A program made the position numbers and the translations under genes. Shown here piece after piece: positions 1-4,812 of a DNA stretch of 6,847 nucleotides. Positions within the stretch are counted from its first letter, which is position 1. Each line of letters starts with the position of its first letter. The notes under the pieces were generated by a model. The model ran no database searches, was not told the origin of the DNA, and worked only from the letters and a program-made list of their open reading frames with translations. The stretch is from Desulfococcus sp. (GTDB taxonomy: Bacteria; Desulfobacterota; Desulfobacteria; Desulfobacterales; Desulfosalsimonadaceae), in NCBI GenBank assembly GCA_024641805.1, contig JAHECJ010000109.1, positions 1 to 6,847 on the forward strand, read 5' to 3'.

Positions 1-433
1 TCTTCTTTTCGTTGCAATACGCGACTACTTTCTGAACATCCTGTTTATTTCTCGGATGAACGACAATATCCGGCACGTTGCGTACCAGATTCTGTCTTAA
101 ATCCATTGCTTCATCCACAGTCTTGCCGTGGCTGTATTTGACCCGGCTGTAATCATCGGAAGATACATTTTTCTTTCCGACAATATCCTGAAACGATTTG
201 ATCTGTGCCTGGGTTATGGTAATCTTCTGATTAACGACAACCTTTTCGTTTCCCTCCAGCCGGGGTTTCTTAAAGTCTTCATCGGTCATTGAAAATTCTT
301 CTTTGAGCATCAGGTACCATTCATGACTCGGGTGTTTGAATTCCTTGGGGCTGCCCCATTTAAAGATTGATCTGTAGGAGCCCTTTTTGGGTGCTTTTTC
401 ACTCCAGTCCGGCTGAAAACGATTATTTGACAT
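1..433 (-). CDS. FAD-binding oxidase, alkyl-DHAP synthase-like (N-terminal part, runs off left edge)
   Basis: My own reading of the frame gives 144 codons from ATG at 433 down to the window edge without a stop, so only the N-terminus is present. A GGAGG ribosome site at 439-443 lies 5 nt before the ATG and fixes the start. Residues 1-80 contain a basic, aromatic stretch (SYRSIFKWG, then HPSHEWYLML). Residues about 90-144 include DDYSRVKYSHGKT and RNVPDIVVHPRNKQDV. That is the entry into a PCMH-type FAD-binding domain (FAD_binding_4), as in alkyldihydroxyacetonephosphate synthase and related glycolate/lactate-type oxidases. The FAD-binding glycine-rich loop and the catalytic C-terminal domain lie outside the window. 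Full family members are roughly 450-650 residues. It follows the GntR regulator by 17 nt and is presumably co-transcribed with it. The substrate cannot be decided here: an ether-lipid role is possible, and so is oxidation of a 2-hydroxy acid. Confidence 0.78.
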   Translation of the reverse strand, partial: MSNNRFQPDWSEKAPKKGSYRSIFKWGSPKEFKHPSHEWYLMLKEEFSMTDEDFKKPRLEGNEKVVVNQKITITQAQIKSFQDIVGKKNVSSDDYSRVKYSHGKTVDEAMDLRQNLVRNVPDIVVHPRNKQDVQKVVAYCNEKK

Positions 434-438
434 CACTG

Positions 439-443
439 CCTCC
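439..443 (-). promoter_or_regulatory. Ribosome binding site of the FAD-oxidase gene
   Basis: Reads GGAGG on the minus strand, 5 nt before the ATG at 433. It lies wholly in the 17-nt gap after the GntR gene's TAA (451-453), so the downstream gene has its own strong translation start. Confidence 0.8.
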
Positions 444-450
444 GATATAT

Positions 451-1182
451 TTAAGGTTGGTCGAATTTATTTTCATTGCTGTCTAAAATTTTCAGGATTT
501 TTTCACCCGCGGCTTTCAATACTTCCTGCATTATTTTCCTGGCATTACCCGGTTCCTGATTTTTAATGGCCTGAAATATTGCTCTGTGAAAAACCGGTGC
601 ATTGGTTTTATTCTCGTCATCAACAAAATAGATATCATAAAATTCCTTTGCCTGGCTGGTAAAGGCATTAAGGAGCACTACAAATAATACATTGCCGCTG
701 GCTCTTGCAATAGCATTATGAAGACGCAGATCCCGTTCTCCAACCGGCATTTTATCATTAAATATGATTTGTTCCAGTTTAACCAGATCCTCATCAGTTC
801 TGTTTTTTGCGGCACAGCCAGCCATTTCCGGTACAATCAGCGATCTCAGGTCCAGCAGATTTTTGAAAACGCTTGAATCCAAACTCCCGTTTCTGAAAAG
901 AATGGCCTTGATCAGCTCCAGGTTCCCGCTTTCAAGATAATCTCTAACATAAACTCCTTCACCATGCTTTATTTCAAGTAATTCCATACTTTCAAGTTTT
1001 CGCAATGCTTCACGAACTGTGGACCTGTTGACACCCAGCATTTCAGCCAAATTCCGTTCGGCCGGCAGTTTCTCCCCTGGTTCGATATCGCGGTTGATGA
1101 TTCGGCTTGTCAACTGTTCAACAATTTCTTCGTATAGCTTGGTTTTGTTTAATGGTTTGAGCAAGGGGATATTTTCTTTCAA
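451..1182 (-). CDS. GntR-family transcriptional regulator, FadR subfamily (winged HTH + FCD)
   Basis: This is a 243-residue DNA-binding regulator of usual FadR-subfamily length. Residues about 14-82 form the GntR winged helix-turn-helix: KLYEEIVEQL, PGEKLPAERNLAEMLGVNRS, TVREALRKLE, and the wing HGEGVYV. Residues about 105-230 form the all-helical FCD effector domain, with LRLHNAIARASGN (His155, Asn164) and FHRAIFQAI (His199). In metal-binding FCD proteins a further His usually sits in a MxxHL-like motif near the end. Here that place reads MQEVL (Val221), so the metal site may be incomplete. The start is TTG (1180-1182). No in-frame ATG or GTG lies between it and the upstream in-frame stop at 1216-1218, and the next internal ATG would remove the HTH. 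The only Shine-Dalgarno-like sequence, GGAAAGG, is weak and about 11 nt away. It precedes the FAD oxidase by 17 nt and has a FadR-type operator upstream, so autoregulation of this operon is likely. The effector is unknown. Confidence 0.93.
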   Translation of the reverse strand: MKENIPLLKPLNKTKLYEEIVEQLTSRIINRDIEPGEKLPAERNLAEMLGVNRSTVREALRKLESMELLEIKHGEGVYVRDYLESGNLELIKAILFRNGSLDSSVFKNLLDLRSLIVPEMAGCAAKNRTDEDLVKLEQIIFNDKMPVGERDLRLHNAIARASGNVLFVVLLNAFTSQAKEFYDIYFVDDENKTNAPVFHRAIFQAIKNQEPGNARKIMQEVLKAAGEKILKILDSNENKFDQP

Positions 1183-1209
1183 TTCAAGCGCAACCTTTCC
1201 ATTACGAAC

Positions 1210-1225
1210 AATGATTCAATGATTC
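1210..1225. repeat. Tandem 8-bp direct repeat beside the operator
   Basis: AATGATTC occurs twice back to back (1210-1217 and 1218-1225), ending one base before the GTGG of the operator. It lies in the 5' leader of the GntR operon. Two copies of eight bases could be chance slippage, and no function is claimed. Confidence 0.5.
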
Positions 1226-1226
1226 G

Positions 1227-1239
1227 GTGGTCCGACCAC
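1227..1239. promoter_or_regulatory. FadR/GntR-type operator palindrome
   Basis: GTGGTCCGACCAC is a 13-bp perfect inverted repeat around a single central base. Its core TGGTCCGACCA matches the TGGT-N3-ACCA pattern bound by the FadR subfamily (FadR, PdhR and LldR use closely similar cores). It lies 45 nt upstream of the TTG start of a FadR-subfamily gene, close to where transcription should begin, which is the expected place for autorepression. That the adjacent regulator binds it is an inference. Confidence 0.7.
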
Positions 1240-1243
1240 TAAT

Positions 1244-1272
1244 AAAATGATAAAAATCTTCCCTCTTGTCAA
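1244..1272 (-). promoter_or_regulatory. Probable promoter of the GntR/FAD-oxidase operon
   Basis: On the minus strand a perfect TTGACA -35 hexamer occupies 1272-1267. With a 17-bp spacer the -10 would be CATTTT at 1249-1244, only a 3 of 6 match to TATAAT. A better-looking TATCAT sits only 14 bp from the -35. Transcription would start around 1237, inside the operator palindrome at 1227-1239. The -35 is convincing and the -10 is not. Confidence 0.5.
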
Positions 1273-1274
1273 CA

Positions 1275-1317
1275 AAAATCGATTTTGAAGATGAAAAACT
1301 TTTAGATTTTGAAAATG
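1275..1317. repeat. AT-rich palindrome and direct repeat upstream of the GntR promoter
   Basis: AAAATCGATTTT (1275-1286) is a perfect 12-bp palindrome just upstream of the -35 hexamer. GATTTTGAAGATG (1281-1293) recurs with one change as GATTTTGAAAATG (1305-1317), 24 bp away, or a little over two helical turns. This spacing would suit a dimeric or cooperative DNA-binding protein, but the low-complexity A/T content makes chance likely. Confidence 0.4.
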
Positions 1318-1341
1318 TTTCAGGCTCTCTTTTGCCTGAAA
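1318..1341. other. Second inverted repeat behind the glnA terminator
   Basis: TTTCAGGC (1318-1325) and GCCTGAAA (1334-1341) form a perfect 8-bp stem around an 8-nt loop. It lies 14 nt beyond the main glnA terminator in the minus direction. There is no T run immediately after it on either strand, so it may be a back-up hairpin or an operator-like site between the two operons rather than a classical terminator. Confidence 0.45.
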
Positions 1342-1353
1342 TCGCCTGCCGCT

Positions 1354-1391
1354 AAAAAGGCCCTGAAAGATACATATCTCTCAGGGCCTTT
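1354..1391 (-). terminator. Intrinsic terminator of glnA
   Basis: AAAGGCCCTGA (1356-1366) pairs perfectly with TCAGGGCCTTT (1381-1391), an 11-bp GC-rich stem. After one mismatch, four more pairs leave a four-base loop (1372-1375). On the minus strand the stem is followed by TTTTT (down to 1354). It begins 30 nt after the glnA stop, so it should end the nitrogen operon. The plus-strand tail is weaker, and no plus-strand gene ends here. Confidence 0.92.
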
Positions 1392-1420
1392 ACTTCAAAG
1401 CTACCTGGCAAGGTGCTGAA

Positions 1421-2836
1421 TTATATATCAAAATACAGGAAGAATTCATACGGATGCGGCCTCAGTTGAACCGGATGAACTTCATTTTCGATTTTGTACT
1501 CAATCCATCTCTCAATGACATCCGGTGTAAACACATCCCCTTTAAGCAGGAAATCATGATCGTTTTTCAACGCTTCAAGCGCCTCGGCCAGGGAACCCGG
1601 AGCAGAATCGACCTTGGCCAGTTCTTCCGGCGGCAGGTCATAAATATTTTTATCCAGCGGATCACCCGGCTCAATTTTATTTTCAATCCCATCGATGACT
1701 GCCATCAGGATTGCCGAAAATGCGAGATAACCGTTACAAGACGGGTCCGGCGTTCGGAATTCGATGCGCTTTGCTTTGGGGGATGCCGAATACATGGGAA
1801 TACGAATCGCCGCACTCCGGTTTCTGCTGGAATAAGCCAGGTTTACCGGTGCTTCATAACCGGGAACCAGGCGTTTATAGGAGTTCGTGGTCGGGTTGGT
1901 CAACCCGCATAATGCTTTAAAATGTTTCAGTATTCCGCCGATGGCATATAATGCTGTCTGGGAAACACCGGCATACTTGTCACCGGCAAACAGGGGTTCC
2001 CCGTCTTTCCAGATACTGATGTGCGTATGCATGCCGGAGCCATTGTCTGCAAACAACGGTTTTGGCATAAATGTGACAGTATGACCATGCCGGTATGCCA
2101 CATTTTTCAAGACGTATTTAAACCATACCATCTGGTCGCCCATCTGCAGCAGCGGTTTAAAGCGCATATCTATTTCCGCCTGGCCTGCTGTGGCTACTTC
2201 ATGGTGCTGACACTCTACATCAATACCGAGATCTTGAAGCGTCAACATCATTTCCGTTCTGATATCCTGGAATTTATCCAACGGCGGTACCGGGAAATAC
2301 CCTTCCTTATGTTTGGGCTTATAGCCCAGGTTCGGAAATTCATCCCGGCCGCTATTCCAGATGCCCTCCTGGGAATCAATGGAATAAAAGGCATGGTTGC
2401 TTCCGGAATCGAACCGAACATCATCAAAAATAAAAAATTCCGCTTCCGGTCCGATAAAGACCGTATCACCGATCCCGGTCTGTTTTAAGTAAGCTTCCGC
2501 TTTTTGAGCGATATTTCTAGGGTCGCGGGTATATGCCTCATGGGTAATCGGATCCACTATATTTCCAATCAGTACAAGTGTCGGCACTTCATAAAACGGA
2601 TCCACTTTCGCGGTTGATGCATCCGGAATAACCAGCATGTCACTGGCGTTTATGGGCTGCCATCCCCGAATACTGGATCCGTCAAAACCAAATCCATCTT
2701 CAAAACTGGATTCGTCCAGTTCCGAAATCGGCACTGAAAAATGCTGCCAGATCCCCGGGAAATCCATGAAACGGATATCGATCACACGGATATCCTTTTC
2801 TTTTACCAACGCTAATACATCTTTTGGGCTTGTCAT
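1421..2836 (-). CDS. glnA: Type I glutamine synthetase
   Basis: This cytoplasmic dodecameric enzyme makes glutamine from glutamate, ammonia and ATP. The chosen start gives 471 residues, the normal size for bacterial GSI. Motifs in order: DGSS latch/Asp52 loop (residues 52-55); metal-binding GPEAEFF (129-135); ATP-region NGSGMHTH (265-272); NPTTNSYKRLVPG (314-326) with the flap Glu328 in YEAPVNLAYS; substrate arginines in SSRNRSAAIR and KRIEFRTPD (357-364). DKNIYDLPPEE carries Tyr399, which aligns with the adenylylated tyrosine of GSI-beta enzymes. The frame stays open to a TTG at 2875, adding 13 residues. The AAGGAGG site at 2845-2851, 8 nt before ATG 2836, decides for the shorter form, which begins MTSPKDVLALVKE like other GSI proteins. 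It is last in the glnD-amtB-PII-glnA cluster and is followed by a strong terminator. No GlnE adenylyltransferase is present in this window. Confidence 0.98.
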   Translation of the reverse strand: MTSPKDVLALVKEKDIRVIDIRFMDFPGIWQHFSVPISELDESSFEDGFGFDGSSIRGWQPINASDMLVIPDASTAKVDPFYEVPTLVLIGNIVDPITHEAYTRDPRNIAQKAEAYLKQTGIGDTVFIGPEAEFFIFDDVRFDSGSNHAFYSIDSQEGIWNSGRDEFPNLGYKPKHKEGYFPVPPLDKFQDIRTEMMLTLQDLGIDVECQHHEVATAGQAEIDMRFKPLLQMGDQMVWFKYVLKNVAYRHGHTVTFMPKPLFADNGSGMHTHISIWKDGEPLFAGDKYAGVSQTALYAIGGILKHFKALCGLTNPTTNSYKRLVPGYEAPVNLAYSSRNRSAAIRIPMYSASPKAKRIEFRTPDPSCNGYLAFSAILMAVIDGIENKIEPGDPLDKNIYDLPPEELAKVDSAPGSLAEALEALKNDHDFLLKGDVFTPDVIERWIEYKIENEVHPVQLRPHPYEFFLYFDI

Positions 2837-2844
2837 TTCAATTT

Positions 2845-2851
2845 CCTCCTT
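2845..2851 (-). promoter_or_regulatory. Ribosome binding site deciding the glnA start
   Basis: Reads AAGGAGG on the minus strand, 8 nt before ATG 2836. It falls inside the reading frame of the longer TTG/ATG option (2875/2872), where it would encode Lys-Glu-Glu. This is strong evidence that the annotated start is 2836. Confidence 0.9.
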
Positions 2852-2917
2852 AATTAGTTCGTGTTCATCCATCAACGATCATTGTGTCCATTTTCCGGAT
2901 AAACACTCTTTGAGATT

Positions 2918-2977
2918 ACCGACCGCTATTTCATGGCGGCCGGCCAAGGAGTCCTAGCTGGACCCTTTGACCGGTCA
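2918..2977 (-). promoter_or_regulatory. Palindrome-rich candidate structured leader upstream of glnA
   Basis: The 232-nt gap between the PII gene and glnA is AT-rich except for this GC-rich block. In minus-strand order it holds three elements. First is the perfect palindrome TGACCGGTCA (2968-2977). Second is a hairpin AAGGGTCC / GGAC(T)CCTT (2946-2967) with eight pairs, a one-base bulge and a five-base loop. Third is a hairpin CCGGCCGC / GCGGTCGG (2919-2943) with eight pairs including one G-U and a nine-base loop. The G-U pair forms only in the minus transcript; the plus transcript would have A-C there, which mildly favours an RNA role for glnA. No T run follows, so it is not a plain terminator. 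It does not resemble the cyanobacterial glutamine riboswitches I know. It could also be a DNA operator. No convincing sigma-70 or sigma-54 promoter was found in this gap. Confidence 0.45.
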
Positions 2978-3068
2978 TCAAAATCAACATCGATATAACT
3001 AATTATTATGTATTCGATTTTTAATATTTTTCGCTGAAACACTTCATGAGGCACTTAAAATTCAAATA

Positions 3069-3407
3069 TTATATCGCTTCCACACCTGTTTCACCGGTAC
3101 GAACCCGGACAACTTCTTCCAGAGACATGACAAATATCTTACCGTCCCCGATTTTCCCAGTACTTGCCGACTTCTTGATCGTTTCAAGCACTTCATCCAG
3201 CCTTTCTTTGGCGACGACAATTTCAATTTTAATTTTTGGAATAAAATCAACAAGGTATTCAGCTCCCCGGTAAATCTCCTTGTGGCCTTTTTGACGCCCG
3301 TAACCTTTCACTTCGGTGATGGTCATACCCTGAAGACCGATATCACTCAACGCCTGTTTGACATCATCTAACTTAAACGGTTTAATAATGGCTTCTATTT
3401 TTTTCAT
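3069..3407 (-). CDS. glnB: PII nitrogen regulatory protein (GlnB/GlnK)
   Basis: This small trimeric cytoplasmic signal protein binds ATP/ADP and 2-oxoglutarate and reports nitrogen status. The 112 residues match the family length exactly. The start MKKIEAIIKPFKLDDV is typical. The T-loop GRQKGHKEIYRGAEY (residues 37-51) contains Tyr51, the residue uridylylated by GlnD. The B-loop TGKIGDGKIFV and the C-terminal RVRTGE are intact. Lys3 and Asp54 are the residues found in Escherichia coli GlnB rather than GlnK, yet the gene sits directly downstream of amtB, the classical glnK position, so one PII may serve both roles. An AAGGAGG site (3415-3421) lies 7 nt before the ATG. It is 53 nt after amtB with no terminator between them, so it is probably co-transcribed. 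Likely partners are AmtB, GlnD and regulators of glutamine synthetase. The PII identity is secure; the choice between glnB and glnK is not. Confidence 0.95.
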   Translation of the reverse strand: MKKIEAIIKPFKLDDVKQALSDIGLQGMTITEVKGYGRQKGHKEIYRGAEYLVDFIPKIKIEIVVAKERLDEVLETIKKSASTGKIGDGKIFVMSLEEVVRVRTGETGVEAI

Positions 3408-3414
3408 GACCCTT

Positions 3415-3421
3415 CCTCCTT
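3415..3421 (-). promoter_or_regulatory. Ribosome binding site of the PII gene
   Basis: Reads AAGGAGG on the minus strand, 7 nt before ATG 3407. The preceding gap holds the palindrome ATATTTAAATAT (3430-3441) and no terminator. Confidence 0.85.
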
Positions 3422-3460
3422 TATGGATTATATTTAAATATTAACTTCTTAAATGCAAGA

Positions 3461-4750
3461 CTATCCGATCTCAAACGCTCTTTCGCCATGTAAGGCGCTG
3501 TCAAGCCCTTCAACTTCCTGCTCAACCTCTACTCGCAGCCCGCCGGTAACGAATTTTGTTATGTAGACAATAATCAGTGTTCCTACTGCTGTATAGCCGA
3601 TGGTGGCAACAATTGACACCAACTGAATCACTACCTGCTTGGGATTACCATAAAAAAGTCCCGACGCACCGGAAATCGCCGGACATGCAAACAGGCCCGT
3701 GGCGATTGCGCCCCATATGCCGCAAAGGCCATGCACCCCAAAAGCATCCAGGGAATCATCATATCCCATTTTCAGTTTCAGCGTGGAGACACTGAAATAA
3801 CCCAGTACGCCGGCGACCAACCCTATGATTAATGATGCCGGAAGGTTTACAAAACCGGCGGCCGGCGTAATACCAACCAGTCCGGCAACAGCACCTGATG
3901 CGATGCCAAGCACCGTGGGACGCTTTGTAACAAACCATTCCGCAAACATCCATGCCAGAGCTGCCATAGCTGCGGATGTATTGGTTACCAAAAACGCGGA
4001 ACCAGCCACGCCATCTGCTGCCAACTGGCTTCCTGCGTTAAATCCAAACCACCCGAACCATAACAGTGCGGCTCCCAACGCTGTCAATGTCACACTCGAC
4101 GGGAACATCGCATCGCGGCCATACCCTTTTCTTTTTCCGAGCACCAGGGCCAAAACCAGACCGGCAACACCAGCGTTAATGTGAACCACATTACCACCCG
4201 CAAAATCCAGCGCCCCCATTTTACCCATCCATCCGCCCCCCCAGACCCAGTGGGCAATGGGACAATAGATAAAAGTTATCCACAGGGTCGCAAAGACAAT
4301 CCATGAAGAAAACTTCATCCGGTCAACGATAGACCCGAGAACCAGGGCAACCGTAATCCCGGCAAACGTCAACTGAAACAACACGAAAACGTAGGTTGGG
4401 ATGGATCCGGAGACACTGCTGACATCAATGCCATTTAAAAACAGATGCCCCAACCCGCCAACGATACCTCCGTGATCCGGCCCGAAAGCGAGGGTATATC
4501 CCCATGCGACCCAAATAACACTCCCCAGACAATAAGACACAAATGTCATCGCAAATGTGTTTAAAAGATTTTTATATCGGGACATCCCCGAATAAAAAAG
4601 TGCCAGCCCCGCCGGTGTCATCATCATTACAAGCGCTGTAGCCACGATCATCCATGCGGTATCTCCTGAATCCATGCTATCGGCCGCAACCGCCGATGAA
4701 ATCGGAATTAGCAGTAACATAGCGGACAGCAACATAATTTTTTTTGTCAT
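3461..4750 (-). CDS. amtB: Ammonium channel/transporter, Amt family
   Basis: This inner-membrane trimeric channel brings in ammonium. At 429 residues it is of normal length. Residues 1-22 form a signal peptide (MTKK, a hydrophobic core, then AVA before Ala23), as in E. coli AmtB, followed by the usual eleven-helix core. Every pore residue I could align is present at a constant offset of 22 from mature E. coli numbering: Phe129 and Phe237 (Phe gate), Trp170 and Ser241 (ammonium site), Asp182, and the twin histidines His190 (GGNVVHINAG) and His340 (DAFGVHGLCG), 150 residues apart as expected. The C-terminal tail (GLRVEVEQEVEGLD, HGE) keeps the conserved regulatory region needed for PII coupling. 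The PII gene follows after 53 nt, the standard amtB-glnK pairing. A GGGAGAGG ribosome site (4755-4762) precedes ATG 4750. It lies 62 nt downstream of glnD. Confidence 0.97.
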   Translation of the reverse strand: MTKKIMLLSAMLLLIPISSAVAADSMDSGDTAWMIVATALVMMMTPAGLALFYSGMSRYKNLLNTFAMTFVSYCLGSVIWVAWGYTLAFGPDHGGIVGGLGHLFLNGIDVSSVSGSIPTYVFVLFQLTFAGITVALVLGSIVDRMKFSSWIVFATLWITFIYCPIAHWVWGGGWMGKMGALDFAGGNVVHINAGVAGLVLALVLGKRKGYGRDAMFPSSVTLTALGAALLWFGWFGFNAGSQLAADGVAGSAFLVTNTSAAMAALAWMFAEWFVTKRPTVLGIASGAVAGLVGITPAAGFVNLPASLIIGLVAGVLGYFSVSTLKLKMGYDDSLDAFGVHGLCGIWGAIATGLFACPAISGASGLFYGNPKQVVIQLVSIVATIGYTAVGTLIIVYITKFVTGGLRVEVEQEVEGLDSALHGERAFEIG

Positions 4751-4777
4751 TTCACCTCTCCCTTTACACCGTTTAAA

Positions 4778-4783
4778 ATTATA
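4778..4783 (-). promoter_or_regulatory. Possible internal promoter (-10) before amtB
   Basis: The 62-nt glnD-amtB gap contains a perfect TATAAT on the minus strand, 27 nt before the amtB ATG. The matching -35 (ATTTTC at 4806-4801) is poor and overlaps the gap's edge with glnD. Initiation about seven bases downstream would leave a 20-nt leader with an intact ribosome site. If real, it would probably need an activator. No sigma-54 GG-N10-GC signature and no terminator is visible in this gap. Confidence 0.35.
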
Positions 4784-4812
4784 CCTATATATTTTGACCC
4801 GAAAATTTATCC

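Noticed and set aside
2837..2875. Thirteen-residue N-terminal extension of GlnA from TTG 2875 or ATG 2872
   Set aside because: The extension reads through the strong AAGGAGG site at 2845-2851, and the shorter form has the normal GSI start and length.
2861..2935. Very short ORFs in the glnA leader (for example ATG-AAA-TAG in the loop of the second hairpin, and an 8-codon frame starting ATG-GAC-ACA)
   Set aside because: No ribosome site in front of them, and no run of glutamine or other regulatory codons that would suggest a leader peptide.
1454..2957. Open frames of 65-155 codons on the plus strand opposite glnA
   Set aside because: They overlap a highly conserved gene in antisense, match no family I recognise and have no own context; they reflect the codon pattern of glnA.
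2918..2977. Glutamine riboswitch or intrinsic terminator/attenuator
   Set aside because: It lacks the motifs I know for the glnA and downstream-peptide classes, and neither hairpin is followed by a T run. It is kept only as an unclassified structured leader.
2837..3068. Sigma-54 promoter or NtrC sites upstream of glnA
   Set aside because: I looked for GG-N10-GC with TGGC/TTGC context and for TGCACC-N-GGTGCA pairs and found none in this gap; the short gaps before amtB and the PII gene also lack the sigma-54 pattern.
3427..3432. Perfect TATAAT upstream of the PII gene as a promoter -10
   Set aside because: It is only 5 nt from the ribosome site, so transcription would start inside AAGGAGG; the nearest -35-like TTGCAT is 20 bp away. 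The gap is simply AT-rich.
3577..4184. Open frames on both strands inside amtB
   Set aside because: Shadows of the amtB frame; the translated sequences look compositionally random, with no recognisable domain.
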